Source: JAAYGD01 sp964428195 (lineage in GTDB: Bacteria > Bacillota_I > Bacilli_A > RF39 > UBA660). Taken from it: 62,754 nucleotides of DNA. The stretch's first letter is position 1. Every line of letters begins with the position of its first letter. Below, piece by piece: positions 41,927-49,797 of this stretch. The stretch spans positions 1 to 62,754 of the forward strand of contig CAYRXC010000001.1 in the NCBI GenBank assembly GCA_964428195.1, written 5' to 3'. The notes below the pieces were generated by a model. The model was not told the DNA's origin. It worked only from the letters and a program-made list of their open reading frames with translations, and made no database searches. The translations under genes and the position numbers were made by a program.

Positions 41927-43453
41927 ATGGAAAAATATTATATTTCAACTGCAATTGCATATGCTTCAAGCAAACCTCATGTAGGCAATGTTTATGAAGC
42001 GGTTTTAGCTGATTCTATTGCAAGATATAAAAGAAAAAAAGGATTTGATGTATATTTTCAAACTGGAACAGACGAGCATGGGGAAAAAGTTCATAATATG
42101 GCGTTGGAAAAAGGTATCGATGAACAAACTTTTGTTGATGAGGTTTCAAAAGAGGTAAAAAGAATTTTTGATTTATTAGATGTGTCATACGATAAGTTTG
42201 TTAGGACTTCTGATCAATTCCACAAGGAAAAAGTCGAAAGAGTTTTTAATAAGCTTTATCAAAATGGAGACATCTATAAAGACAAATATGAAGGATGGTA
42301 CTGTGTGCCTTGTGAGGCATATTTTACAGACTTACAATTGATTGATGGAAAGTGTCCAGACTGTGGGAGAGAAGTAGAAAAACATAGTGAAGAGGCATAT
42401 TTTTTTAAGTTATCAAAATATACTCCAAGGTTGATAGAATATATAAACAATAATCCAACTTTTTTGTTACCAGAATTTAGAAAAAATGAAATTATGAATA
42501 ACTTCATATTGCCTGGACTCCAGGATTTATGTGTCACAAGAACGTCTTTTGATTGGGGAGTAAAGGTTCCCTTTGATAGAGAGAAGGTCATATATGTTTG
42601 GATTGATGCACTAATTAATTATATTACTTTCATTGGATATGATGTAGAAAACAAAGAAGAAAGATTTGAATATTTATGGCCGGCTGATCTTCAAATAATA
42701 GGAAAAGATATTTTTAGATTTCATGCAATTTATTGGCCAATAATTTTGATGGCTCTTGGAGAAAAACTTCCAAAGACAATATTTGGTCATCAATGGTTAA
42801 TATCAGGAAAAGAAAAAATGAGCAAATCTAGAGGAAACGTTTTATATGCCGATGATTTAGTTGAAGAGTTTGGTCTAGATCAAATAAGATACTATATTTT
42901 AAGTTCTATGCCATTAAATAGTGATGGTTTAATATCAAGAGACCTAATAATCGAAAAAATAAATTCCGATTTATCAAATAATATAGGAAATCTTGTCAAT
43001 AGAACTATCTCAATGTCAATTAAATACTTTGAAGGAAAAGTAAACAAACCTTCTAAGGCATATCCTGAGGATGAAAAATTTATTAAAGAGGTTGAAAAAT
43101 TATCAAAGATTTCGATTAAATATTTTGAAGAGATAAATATCAGCTTAGCATTATCGACGATAATCGATATATCCAGAATGACCAACAAATACATAGATGA
43201 TAATTCACCTTGGATATTGGCAAAAGAAGAAAACAAAACCAGGTTAGAAGCGGTAATATTTAATATTTTGGAATCAATTAGAATAATTTCAGTGTTATTA
43301 GAACCATTTATTCCATCTACCTCAACAAAAATATTGGATTCTTTAAACACAAAATATAATAACTATGAATCTATAGAAGTATTTGGAGAAAAAGAAGAAC
43401 AATATATGGTTAAAAAAACAGATATATTATTTGCTAGAGTAGATAAAGAGTAG
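41927..43453 (+). CDS. metG: Methionyl-tRNA synthetase
   Basis: Charges tRNA-Met. The 508-residue class I synthetase has the HIGH-type motif PHVGN at 17-21, a single zinc knuckle (Cys126, 129, 143, 146) and KMSKS at 297-301. The anticodon-binding helical domain follows. The C-terminal EMAP/Trbp111-like dimerisation domain of Bacillus MetS (about 660 residues) is absent. AGGAGG precedes the ATG. Expression is controlled by the T-box leader. Confidence 0.97.
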   Translation: MEKYYISTAIAYASSKPHVGNVYEAVLADSIARYKRKKGFDVYFQTGTDEHGEKVHNMALEKGIDEQTFVDEVSKEVKRIFDLLDVSYDKFVRTSDQFHKEKVERVFNKLYQNGDIYKDKYEGWYCVPCEAYFTDLQLIDGKCPDCGREVEKHSEEAYFFKLSKYTPRLIEYINNNPTFLLPEFRKNEIMNNFILPGLQDLCVTRTSFDWGVKVPFDREKVIYVWIDALINYITFIGYDVENKEERFEYLWPADLQIIGKDIFRFHAIYWPIILMALGEKLPKTIFGHQWLISGKEKMSKSRGNVLYADDLVEEFGLDQIRYYILSSMPLNSDGLISRDLIIEKINSDLSNNIGNLVNRTISMSIKYFEGKVNKPSKAYPEDEKFIKEVEKLSKISIKYFEEINISLALSTIIDISRMTNKYIDDNSPWILAKEENKTRLEAVIFNILESIRIISVLLEPFIPSTSTKILDSLNTKYNNYESIEVFGEKEEQYMVKKTDILFARVDKE

Positions 43454-43454
43454 T

Positions 43455-43483
43455 TTGTTTTTTGGTAGTTTTATTGTTATAAT
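43455..43483 (+). promoter_or_regulatory. Promoter of the 87-residue membrane protein-tatD unit
   Basis: TTGTTT (43455-43460), 17-bp spacer, TATAAT (43478-43483) with TG one base before it. Confidence 0.7.
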
Positions 43484-43500
43484 TAAATAGGAGGTTTGCT

Positions 43501-43764
43501 ATGTTTGTAAATTTTGTATTAGAGATTCTATTTCCTTTGATGATTGCTCTTGTATTAATTGTTACTTTTCTTAAAATTACATCGATGATTTTGGATTTGA
43601 TTAATTTTGATATAATACCTATAAGAGTTCTATTATTTCTAGTTATTTATTACTTTGCTGGACCTTTTATTTATGATTATGTTAGTAAACTATTTGATAA
43701 AATTCATCCGATAGCTGAATTCTTCTTTATTCCTATTCAAAAAATTATCGAATATATTGGGTAA
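43501..43764 (+). CDS. Small membrane protein of unknown function
   Basis: An 87-residue, strongly hydrophobic protein with two clear membrane helices (about 4-26 and 40-60) and a C-terminal amphipathic or re-entrant stretch (IHPIAEFFFIPIQKIIEYIG). No family recognised. It has its own promoter and AGGAGG six bases before ATG, and its stop is two bases before tatD, so it is certainly expressed. In Bacillus nothing comparable lies between metS and tatD. Confidence 0.75.
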   Translation: MFVNFVLEILFPLMIALVLIVTFLKITSMILDLINFDIIPIRVLLFLVIYYFAGPFIYDYVSKLFDKIHPIAEFFFIPIQKIIEYIG

Positions 43765-43766
43765 TT

Positions 43767-44525
43767 ATGGTAGTAGATACTCACTGCCACATATTAAGAG
43801 ATTACTACGAAGATATCGATAGTGTAATAGAAGAATCAAAGAAAAAAAACATAATATTAATTATTAATGGAATAAGTCCAAGTTCAAATAGAGAAATATT
43901 AAAAATAGTAAAAGAACACGACAACGTTTTTGGAGTTTTGGGATTCCATCCTTCTGAAGTAGAAAATATTTCGGAAGAAGACTATTTAGTTTTAGAAGAG
44001 CAGCTTAAAGAAGACAAGATAATTGGAATTGGAGAAATCGGGTTAGATTATTATTGGACAAAAGAAAATAAAGAAGAACAAATTATTTTATTTAAAAGGC
44101 AACTTGAAATAGCGTCTAACTTTAATTATCCAGTTATTATCCATAACAGAGACGCTACACAAGATATTATTGAGATATTGAAAGACTATAAAGTAAGAGG
44201 TATAATGCATGCATTTAGTAAAAGTCTAGAAGTTGCAAAAATATTTACTAAAATGGGTTTTAAACTTGGAATTGGTGGAATTATTACTTTCAAAAATTCA
44301 TCTTTAAAGGAAGTAATTGAACAAATTGATTTAGAAAACATTGTATTAGAAACAGATTCGCCATATTTAACCCCCGAACCTTACAGAGGCAAAACTAATT
44401 ATCCAATTATGATAAAAGAAACCGTTAAAAGTATTGCTGAAATAAAAAATATTTCTGAAAATAAAGTAGAGGAAACAACGTTTAACAATACTACCTCAAT
44501 ATTTGACTTAAAACCATTAAAATGA
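43767..44525 (+). CDS. tatD: TatD-family metal-dependent DNase
   Basis: TIM-barrel amidohydrolase-like nuclease (Bacillus YabD), probably a 3'-5' exonuclease acting in DNA repair or turnover. The 252-residue protein has the metal ligands HCH at 6-8, GFHPSEV, EIGLDYYW, HNRDA, HAFSKS and ETDSPYLTP. The metG-tatD-3D protein-rsmA order parallels metS-yabD-yabE-rnmV-ksgA of Bacillus. Confidence 0.95.
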   Translation: MVVDTHCHILRDYYEDIDSVIEESKKKNIILIINGISPSSNREILKIVKEHDNVFGVLGFHPSEVENISEEDYLVLEEQLKEDKIIGIGEIGLDYYWTKENKEEQIILFKRQLEIASNFNYPVIIHNRDATQDIIEILKDYKVRGIMHAFSKSLEVAKIFTKMGFKLGIGGIITFKNSSLKEVIEQIDLENIVLETDSPYLTPEPYRGKTNYPIMIKETVKSIAEIKNISENKVEETTFNNTTSIFDLKPLK

Positions 44526-44555
44526 TACAATTATTAAAGTTTAAATAGGAGGAAT

Positions 44556-45089
44556 ATGATAAAGAAAAGCATTTATTTCTTGATAATTATTATATTGTTA
44601 ATAAATGTTTCGATTTTATCTTATAGATATAGTTTTTATTCTAATATTGTATATAGAGCAAGTATATATTCGCGCGAAAAAGATAATTTGGTAATAGTTG
44701 AAAAAGAAGTTAAGATTAATGATAATGAATCATTTACTGTCTTAGATTCATATGAGGGAGTAATGACCGCATACGGAGCAGATTGTTATGGTTGCTCAGG
44801 AGTAACTGCATATGGGTACGATATTAGAAATAACAACATATATTATGAAGATGAAAAATTTGGGAACATAAGAATAGTTGCTGCGGATAATAGTGTTCCA
44901 TTTGGAACAGTAGTAAGAGTATCCGGGGTAAAAATATATGAAGAACCTTTTTTAGCAATTGTATTAGATAGAGGATATGCAATAAAAGGCGATATTATGG
45001 ATTTGGCATTTGGCTTTCAGGATGATGAAGATGTGAAAAAAGTAGGAAGATCAAATGTATTATATGAAGTATTAAGATATGGATGGTAA
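44556..45089 (+). CDS. Membrane-anchored 3D-domain protein (YabE-like, reduced)
   Basis: An N-terminal hydrophobic anchor (about 5-23) holds a 3D domain outside the membrane. The domain has MTAYGADCYGCSGVTAYGYD, VAADNSVPFGTVVRV and LDRGYAIKGDIMDLAF, with the conserved aspartates of the double-psi barrel linked to peptidoglycan cleavage (Sps/RpfB/YabE/MltA-like). Bacillus YabE at this position is about 437 residues with DUF348 and G5 domains; here only the 3D part survives (177 residues). The canonical DTGG is DRGY. The Cys pair in CYGC could form a disulfide. Confidence 0.85.
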   Translation: MIKKSIYFLIIIILLINVSILSYRYSFYSNIVYRASIYSREKDNLVIVEKEVKINDNESFTVLDSYEGVMTAYGADCYGCSGVTAYGYDIRNNNIYYEDEKFGNIRIVAADNSVPFGTVVRVSGVKIYEEPFLAIVLDRGYAIKGDIMDLAFGFQDDEDVKKVGRSNVLYEVLRYGW

Positions 45090-45113
45090 GAGACTTGAGG
45101 GTCTCTTATTTAT
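45088..45113 (+). terminator. Terminator of tatD-3D protein
   Basis: AAGAGAC/GTCTCTT stem (45088-45094, 45101-45107), 6-nt loop, then TATTTATT. The stop codon overlaps the stem. Confidence 0.65.
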
Positions 45114-45125
45114 TGGAGAAGAGCT

Positions 45126-45929
45126 ATGAACAATAATTTTATTTTTAAAAAAAGACTTGGACAAAATTTTCTAATTAATGAAAACATTTTAGATCAGATA
45201 ATTGACAATTCAGATATAGAGGAAGAATCACTTGTCATCGAAGTCGGGTGTGGTTCGGGCAATTTGACAAGGAAATTGTCGGAAAAATTTAAATATGTAT
45301 TAGGATATGAAATAGATAAAGATCTCGAGAAAAGCTTAAACGAAATTAATAATCAAAATACAAATATTATATTCGAAGATTTTTTAAAAAGAGATATAAA
45401 AAGAGATATATCTAATTATAAATACGATAAATTATATGTTATTTCAAATCTGCCATATTACATAACAACCCCTATTATAGAAAAAATAATAGAGAGTAAA
45501 ATTGATCCTTTTCGAATAATTGTTATGGTCCAAAAAGAAGTTGGTGATCGAATAAAAGCAAAACCAAATTCAAAACAATACAGCTCGTTAAGCATTTATA
45601 TAAATTATTATTTCGAGGTAAAAAAAATATTAGAAGTAAAAAGGGGAAACTTTTATCCACAACCTAATGTCGATAGTATAGTATTAAAAATGAGTAGAAA
45701 AGATACTAAAGAAATACCAATTAATGAAGAGTTGTTCTTTAAATTGGTAAGAGATTCGTTCAAGTTTAAGAGAAAAACATTAAAAAATAATTTAATAGAT
45801 TATGATTTTGCAGTAATTGAAGAAGTCCTTAAAGAGAACGGCTATAAAGAAAATATTAGGGCAGAACAAATATCTATTGATTTGTTCATAAAGATTGCAA
45901 ATTCTATATATTTAAACAATTTACATTAA
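45126..45929 (+). CDS. rsmA: 16S rRNA dimethyladenosine transferase
   Basis: KsgA; dimethylates A1518 and A1519 near the 3' end of 16S rRNA and checks small-subunit assembly; loss usually confers kasugamycin resistance. The 267-residue protein has LGQNFLINENILDQI at 11-25, the SAM loop EVGCGSGNLT at 39-48 and the catalytic NLPYY at 108-112. rnmV, which normally precedes it, is missing. Confidence 0.97.
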   Translation: MNNNFIFKKRLGQNFLINENILDQIIDNSDIEEESLVIEVGCGSGNLTRKLSEKFKYVLGYEIDKDLEKSLNEINNQNTNIIFEDFLKRDIKRDISNYKYDKLYVISNLPYYITTPIIEKIIESKIDPFRIIVMVQKEVGDRIKAKPNSKQYSSLSIYINYYFEVKKILEVKRGNFYPQPNVDSIVLKMSRKDTKEIPINEELFFKLVRDSFKFKRKTLKNNLIDYDFAVIEEVLKENGYKENIRAEQISIDLFIKIANSIYLNNLH

Positions 45930-45934
45930 ACATA

Positions 45935-45963
45935 TTGATTTTTTTCTTATAATAATGTAATAT
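45935..45963 (+). promoter_or_regulatory. Candidate promoter of spoVG
   Basis: TTGATT (45935-45940), 17-bp spacer, TAATAT (45958-45963). A competing TATAAT at 45948-45953 lacks a good -35. Confidence 0.5.
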
Positions 45964-45996
45964 TATATTGAATTTAGTTCAAAAGGAGAGGTGCTC

Positions 45997-46287
45997 GTGA
46001 AAATAACATCAGTAAATGTTCGTAAAATCGAAAAAGAAAATTCTCGTATGAAAGGAATTGTATCTATATTAATAGACGATTGTTTCGCTATTCATGATAT
46101 TAAAATTATCGAAGGCGATAATGGTCCATTTGTTGCGATGCCAAGTAGAAGAAATGCAGTAGGTGACTATAGAGATATAGTGCACCCAATAAATCAAGAA
46201 ACTCGTGATATGTTTAATAAAGTAATAATTGCTGAATATGAAAATGCCGAAGATGTTACGAATGAAGAAGTAGAAGAAGAGGAATAA
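45997..46287 (+). CDS. spoVG: SpoVG family RNA/DNA-binding regulator
   Basis: Small regulator; in Bacillus it affects sporulation septation, and in Listeria and Staphylococcus it binds nucleic acid and affects metabolism and virulence. The 96-residue protein has the SpoVG core (VRKIEKENSRMKGIVSILIDDCFAIHDIKIIEG, FVAMPSRRN, YRDIVHPIN) and an acidic tail ending EEVEEEE. GTG is the start; AGGAG is 8-9 bases upstream, and a GTG two codons earlier would be too close to it. Its presence does not imply sporulation, since it occurs in many non-sporulating Bacillota. Confidence 0.94.
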   Translation: MKITSVNVRKIEKENSRMKGIVSILIDDCFAIHDIKIIEGDNGPFVAMPSRRNAVGDYRDIVHPINQETRDMFNKVIIAEYENAEDVTNEEVEEEE

Positions 46288-46299
46288 ACCTCTTTTTTT
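46277..46299 (+). terminator. Terminator of spoVG
   Basis: AAGAGG/CCTCTT stem (46277-46282, 46289-46294), 6-nt loop containing the stop codon, then seven T. Confidence 0.85.
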
Positions 46300-46330
46300 G
46301 TTAATTAATGTAAAACGTAATTATCAAATG

Positions 46331-46359
46331 TTGATATCCTTTTTTAATGTTGATAAAAT
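46331..46359 (+). promoter_or_regulatory. Promoter of divIC
   Basis: TTGATA (46331-46336), 17-bp spacer, TAAAAT (46354-46359), about 23 bases before the divIC ATG. Confidence 0.7.
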
Positions 46360-46382
46360 AGCATTAAGAGAGGGTATGTATT

Positions 46383-46667
46383 ATGAAGCAAGGCTCTAGA
46401 ATTAAGAAAAAAGTATATATATTCTGTTTTTTTCTTATGTTTATTACTGTTATGATTTTTAGTGTTGCTTCAGTCTTTGCCAAAGTAGTAAACTTATATC
46501 AGGAAAAGGAAGAACTTAAAGAGGAATTAAGCCAAGCTAAAGAGAACAAAAAGTATTTAGAAAAAGAAGTAGAAAGACTAAGTGATGAGGAATACATTGC
46601 AAGATTTGCTAGAGAAAAGTACTTGTTTTCTAAAGAGGGAGAATTCATTATTAAAATACAAAAGTAA
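46383..46667 (+). CDS. divIC: Septum formation initiator DivIC/FtsB-like
   Basis: Bitopic division protein that with FtsL and DivIB/FtsQ activates septal wall synthesis. The 94-residue protein has a basic cytoplasmic start, one membrane helix (about 11-34), a coiled coil (NLYQEKEELKEELSQAKENKKYLEKEVERL cut at 37-66), and the conserved DEEYIARFAREKYLF motif. It implies FtsZ-type division with septal peptidoglycan. Single-gene unit with own promoter and terminator. Confidence 0.93.
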   Translation: MKQGSRIKKKVYIFCFFLMFITVMIFSVASVFAKVVNLYQEKEELKEELSQAKENKKYLEKEVERLSDEEYIARFAREKYLFSKEGEFIIKIQK

Positions 46668-46685
46668 GATTTATTCTTACTTTTA
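46661..46685 (+). terminator. Terminator of divIC
   Basis: AAAGTAAGA/TCTTACTTT stem (46661-46669, 46675-46683), 5-nt loop, short T run. The divIC stop is within the stem. Confidence 0.7.
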
Positions 46686-46709
46686 TGTTATTATTAATTT
46701 GGTGATTTT

Positions 46710-47081
46710 ATGGAATTAGCTAATTCATTAGTTTTAGCTTATATTGGTGACTCGTTTTATGAGTTAAATGTAAGAAAACATCTTGTTGAAAATAAAATCA
46801 ACAAGGTTAATTTGCTGCAAGAAAACGCAAAAAATTATGTTAGTGCAAGAAGACAAGCATATTTTTTAAAGGTAATGATTGAAAACAACTTTTTTGATGA
46901 GGAAGAACTTCAAGTAATAAAAAGAGCTCGAAATTCAAAAGTGCACTCTCATCCAAAACACACTGATATTTTATCTTATAAACATGCGACAGCATTAGAA
47001 GCAATTGTCGGATTTCATTATGTAAAAGAAGATTTTTGTAGATTAGAAGAAATAATGAATTATATATGGGGTATTAAATGA
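46710..47081 (+). CDS. mrnC: Mini-ribonuclease III
   Basis: RNase III catalytic domain without a dsRNA-binding domain; in Bacillus it trims 23S rRNA precursors. The 123-residue protein has the catalytic segment AYIGDSFYELNVR (Asp14) and ATALEAIVGFHY (Glu). It overlaps rlmB by four bases. In Bacillus the order is cysS-mrnC-rlmB-yacP-sigH; cysS is missing here. Confidence 0.96.
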   Translation: MELANSLVLAYIGDSFYELNVRKHLVENKINKVNLLQENAKNYVSARRQAYFLKVMIENNFFDEEELQVIKRARNSKVHSHPKHTDILSYKHATALEAIVGFHYVKEDFCRLEEIMNYIWGIK

Positions 47082-47770
47082 TAGTAATAGGTAAAAATGT
47101 TGCAATTGAATTGCTAAATAAAGATGAAAAAATTAACAAAATATATTTATATAACAATTTTGATGACAATAAAATTATAAACATGATCAAAAAAAGAAAT
47201 ATTAGCGTTGTTTATAAAACAAAAAATGAATTATTCAAAATTGATAATGGAAATCATCAGGGTATAATTTTGGATATACCTGATTTTGATTATTGTGATT
47301 TTGATAAATTAATTAATAATAAAAAATTTATTGTAATATTGGATCATATTGAAGATCCGCATAATTTTGGAGCAATAATCAGAACTTGCGAAGGAGCGGG
47401 AGTAGATGGAATAGTAATACCAAAAGATAGAAGTGTATCAATTAATTCGACAGTAATGAAAACCAGTTCTGGAGCTTTATCAAATATGATGATATCACAA
47501 GTAGTAAACATAAATAATGCAATAGAAATAATGAAAGAAAAAGGATATTGGGTTGTGGGGTCAGTTATGGATTCGAAAGATAAGTATTTCGAAATCAAAT
47601 ATAATTATCCGATTGCATTGGTAATCGGAAGCGAAGGAAAAGGAATAAGTAAATTAACAAAAGAAAAATGCGATTATTTGATTACTATACCTATGAAGGG
47701 AAAAATAAATAGTTTAAATGCCTCTGTAGCGGCAGGAATAATAATATATGAAATATCAAAAAATATATAA
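47078..47770 (+). CDS. rlmB: 23S rRNA (guanosine-2'-O)-methyltransferase RlmB-type
   Basis: SPOUT-fold TrmH-family enzyme expected to 2'-O-methylate G2251 in the peptidyl-transferase P loop. The 230-residue protein has an N-terminal substrate-binding domain, then motif 1 (LDHIEDPHNFGAIIRTCEGAG), motif 2 (LVIGSEGKGIS) and motif 3 (IPMKGKINSLNASVAAGIIIYE). It overlaps mrnC and is followed by the sigma factor gene after nine bases, as expected for YacO apart from a missing yacP. Confidence 0.94.
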   Translation: MIVIGKNVAIELLNKDEKINKIYLYNNFDDNKIINMIKKRNISVVYKTKNELFKIDNGNHQGIILDIPDFDYCDFDKLINNKKFIVILDHIEDPHNFGAIIRTCEGAGVDGIVIPKDRSVSINSTVMKTSSGALSNMMISQVVNINNAIEIMKEKGYWVVGSVMDSKDKYFEIKYNYPIALVIGSEGKGISKLTKEKCDYLITIPMKGKINSLNASVAAGIIIYEISKNI

Positions 47771-47779
47771 GGAGGATAA

Positions 47780-48394
47780 ATGTATAAAGATATCGATGAT
47801 TATGAGTTAATTTATTTAATTGGTGAACAAAATGAAAAAGCTTCAGATATACTTTATGAAAGATACAAGCCTATAATTGATTTGAAATCCAAAAAATATC
47901 TAAAATACGGAAAAAAATTAGGGTTAGAATATTCCGATCTATTTCAAGAAGGAATGCTGGGGCTTTCTGAAGCTATAAAAACGTATGATGATTCTAAAAA
48001 TGCTCAATTTAAAACATTTTCAAATTTGTGCATTGAAAGGCAAATATTTTCTTTGTTGAAAAAAGCAAGCAGAAAAAAGCACTCATTATTGAACGAGTCA
48101 ATTTCGCTTGATGATAAAATTAATGATGATGATAACACGCTATTAGACTTAATAGTAGAAAAAGGGACGAATCCAAGCGATATGATGGAATATACCGAAA
48201 AGAAAAACGAATTGTACGATTTTATAGAAAAAACTCTTACTCCTTTAGAAAAAGAAGTGTTTGATTTGAAAATAAATGGTTTTGATTACAAAGAGATATC
48301 TAGATTACTAAATAAAAGTTATAAATCTATCGATAGTGCAATTCAGAGAATAAGAACAAAAATTAAGAACAACATAAATAATAATCAATCTTGA
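47780..48394 (+). CDS. sigH: SigH-like RNA polymerase sigma factor
   Basis: Group 3 sigma-70 family protein of 204 residues. Region 2 (YERYKPIIDLKSKKYL, LEYSDLFQEGMLGLSEAIKTYD, FKTFSNLCIERQI) and region 4 (LTPLEKEVFDLKINGFDYKEISRLLNKSYKSIDSAIQRIR) are clear. Its place between mrnC-rlmB and secE-nusG is exactly that of Bacillus sigH, which drives entry into sporulation and competence; in Staphylococcus and lactic bacteria the orthologue controls competence. Its targets here are unknown. The prepilin-like genes at 15-16.6 kb might be linked, but I see no direct evidence. Confidence 0.93.
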   Translation: MYKDIDDYELIYLIGEQNEKASDILYERYKPIIDLKSKKYLKYGKKLGLEYSDLFQEGMLGLSEAIKTYDDSKNAQFKTFSNLCIERQIFSLLKKASRKKHSLLNESISLDDKINDDDNTLLDLIVEKGTNPSDMMEYTEKKNELYDFIEKTLTPLEKEVFDLKINGFDYKEISRLLNKSYKSIDSAIQRIRTKIKNNINNNQS

Positions 48395-48419
48395 CTTTAA
48401 TATACCTTTGTGTTAATAT
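48391..48419 (+). promoter_or_regulatory. Promoter of secE-nusG
   Basis: TTGACT (48391-48396), 17-bp spacer, TAATAT (48414-48419). The -35 overlaps the sigH stop. Confidence 0.75.
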
Positions 48420-48428
48420 CGTTTCAAG

Positions 48429-48450
48429 AAACACAGAGGTGTTTTTATTT
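48429..48450 (+). terminator. Hairpin with T run before secE
   Basis: AAACAC/GTGTTT stem (48429-48434, 48439-48444), AGAG loop, then TTATTTT. Probably the terminator of mrnC-rlmB-sigH; it lies only a few bases after the predicted secE start site and so would be at the very 5' end of that mRNA. Confidence 0.6.
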
Positions 48451-48466
48451 TGGAAAAAGGTGGGAA

Positions 48467-48646
48467 ATGAAAAAAATTAAAGAATTTTTAATCAGTGTAA
48501 AAAAAGAAACATCAAAGATAAAATGGCCAACAAAAAAAGAGATGATAAAATATTCGACTGCAACTCTATCGTTTATGTTCTTCTTTGGAATATTTTTCTT
48601 CGTATTGGACTTTGTTTTTGCTTTTTTAAAGAGTATAGTGGGGTAA
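48467..48646 (+). CDS. secE: Preprotein translocase subunit SecE
   Basis: Essential small subunit of the SecYEG channel. The 59-residue Gram-positive form has the amphipathic helix (IKEFLISVKKETSKIKWPTKKEMIKYS, with the conserved KWP) and a single membrane helix (about 31-57). An earlier in-frame ATG lies before the terminator hairpin and gives an unlikely N-terminus; GGTGGG precedes the start used. rpmG (L33), usually just upstream, is missing. nusG follows after three bases. Confidence 0.95.
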   Translation: MKKIKEFLISVKKETSKIKWPTKKEMIKYSTATLSFMFFFGIFFFVLDFVFAFLKSIVG

Positions 48647-48649
48647 TTA

Positions 48650-49189
48650 ATGGAAAGCAAACAATGGTATGTAGTAAACACTTATTCGGGTCATGAAAAC
48701 AAAGTAAAAGAAAAATTGGAAATGCGTATTAATTCGATGAATATGCAAGACTATATTTTTAGGGTAATTTTACCTGAACAAAAAATTGAAGAAACAAAAG
48801 ATGGAGTTACTAAAGAAAAAATCAAGAAAATGTTTCCCGGATATATATTGGTAGAAATGATTATGTCTGATGAGGCTTGGTACGTTGTAAGAAATACTCC
48901 GGGAGTAACTGGATTCATAGGTTCAAGTGGAAAAGGAGCCAAACCAATCCCTTTACTTTCTACAGAGATAGATAGAATATTATCTAACATGGGAATGAGT
49001 AGATTAGAATTGGGTAATGAAATTCAAGTTGGAGAAAAAATTAAGATTACTGATGGACCATTCAAGACCATGATTGGGAAAATACAAGAAATTGATTTTG
49101 ATTCACAAGAGTTAAAAGTTGCAATCGATTTGTTTGGACAAGAAACTATTATTGAAGCAAAATTGTATCAAGTAGAAAAGATTTTTTAA
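48650..49189 (+). CDS. nusG: Transcription elongation/antitermination factor NusG
   Basis: Binds the RNA polymerase clamp and modulates pausing. The 179-residue protein has the NGN domain (QWYVVNTYSGHENKVKEKLE, MFPGYILVEM, YVVRNTPGVTGFIG) and a C-terminal KOW domain (VGEKIKITDGPFKTMIGKIQEID). It follows secE as in nearly all bacteria. No rho gene is in the window, and rho is missing from its usual place by murA/rpmE. Confidence 0.97.
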   Translation: MESKQWYVVNTYSGHENKVKEKLEMRINSMNMQDYIFRVILPEQKIEETKDGVTKEKIKKMFPGYILVEMIMSDEAWYVVRNTPGVTGFIGSSGKGAKPIPLLSTEIDRILSNMGMSRLELGNEIQVGEKIKITDGPFKTMIGKIQEIDFDSQELKVAIDLFGQETIIEAKLYQVEKIF

Positions 49190-49253
49190 TATTTAATTGC
49201 ATTTAAATAAATAAGGTGTTAAAATATCTTTGCTATATTTATGTATAGTGATC

Positions 49254-49288
49254 GAGTGGGAGCGGATTAGCAATAATACCACTCCGCG
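49254..49288 (+). promoter_or_regulatory. Structured rplK leader resembling an L1-binding site
   Basis: GAGTGG (49254-49259) pairs with CCACTC (49279-49284), enclosing GAGCGG...; an alternative GCGGA/TCCGC pairing is mutually exclusive with it. GTGGGAG...TACCAC recurs before rplA (49756-49786). This resembles the mRNA mimic of the L1 site in 23S rRNA used for autoregulation of L11-L1 operons. Confidence 0.6.
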
Positions 49289-49314
49289 AAAAAATATATT
49301 AGGAGGTGTTTTTC

Positions 49315-49740
49315 GTGGCAAAAGTAGCAGTAAAAGTAATAAAATTACAAGTTCCTGCTGGAAGAGCAACACCAGGACCGCCAGTTGGAACTGCGTTAGG
49401 ACCTGCAGGTGTAAACTCTCAAGAGTTTTGTACTAAGTTCAATGATGCAACTAAGGACAAAATGGGAGATGTTCTGCCAGTAGTAATAAGTATTTATGAA
49501 GATCGTTCTTTTGATTTTAAAGTTAAAACACCACCTGCAGCATTTTTGATTAAAAAATTTGCTAAGGTGGAAAAAGCTGGATCAAAAGGAAAAACTGAAA
49601 AAGCAGGTTCAATAACAAGAGCACAATTAAGAGAAATTGCAGAAATAAAAGCAGTTGACTTAAATGCTTACGATATTGAAAGTGCAATGAAGATTATTTC
49701 TGGCACAGCATATAACATGGGAATAGAAATAATTGATTAA
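49315..49740 (+). CDS. rplK: 50S ribosomal protein L11
   Basis: Forms the GTPase-associated centre with L10/L7/L12. The 141-residue protein has the N-terminal thiopeptide-binding domain (VIKLQVPAGRATPGPPVGTALGPAG) and the RNA-binding C-terminal domain (AGSITRAQLREIAEIKAVDLNAYD). GTG start; AGGAGG is nine bases upstream, and a GTG three codons earlier would overlap that site. The length equals the family norm. Confidence 0.98.
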   Translation: MAKVAVKVIKLQVPAGRATPGPPVGTALGPAGVNSQEFCTKFNDATKDKMGDVLPVVISIYEDRSFDFKVKTPPAAFLIKKFAKVEKAGSKGKTEKAGSITRAQLREIAEIKAVDLNAYDIESAMKIISGTAYNMGIEIID

Positions 49741-49755
49741 CATATAGGTTTAACC

Positions 49756-49786
49756 TATGTGGGAGGAAAACCGTATTTACCACATA
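49756..49786 (+). promoter_or_regulatory. Second L1-binding-site-like stem before rplA
   Basis: TATGTGG (49756-49762) pairs with CCACATA (49780-49786) around GAGGAAAACCG..., mirroring the motif before rplK. The stem ends next to the rplA Shine-Dalgarno AAGGAGG, so L1 binding could hide it. Confidence 0.6.
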
Positions 49787-49797
49787 AGGAGGAAAAA

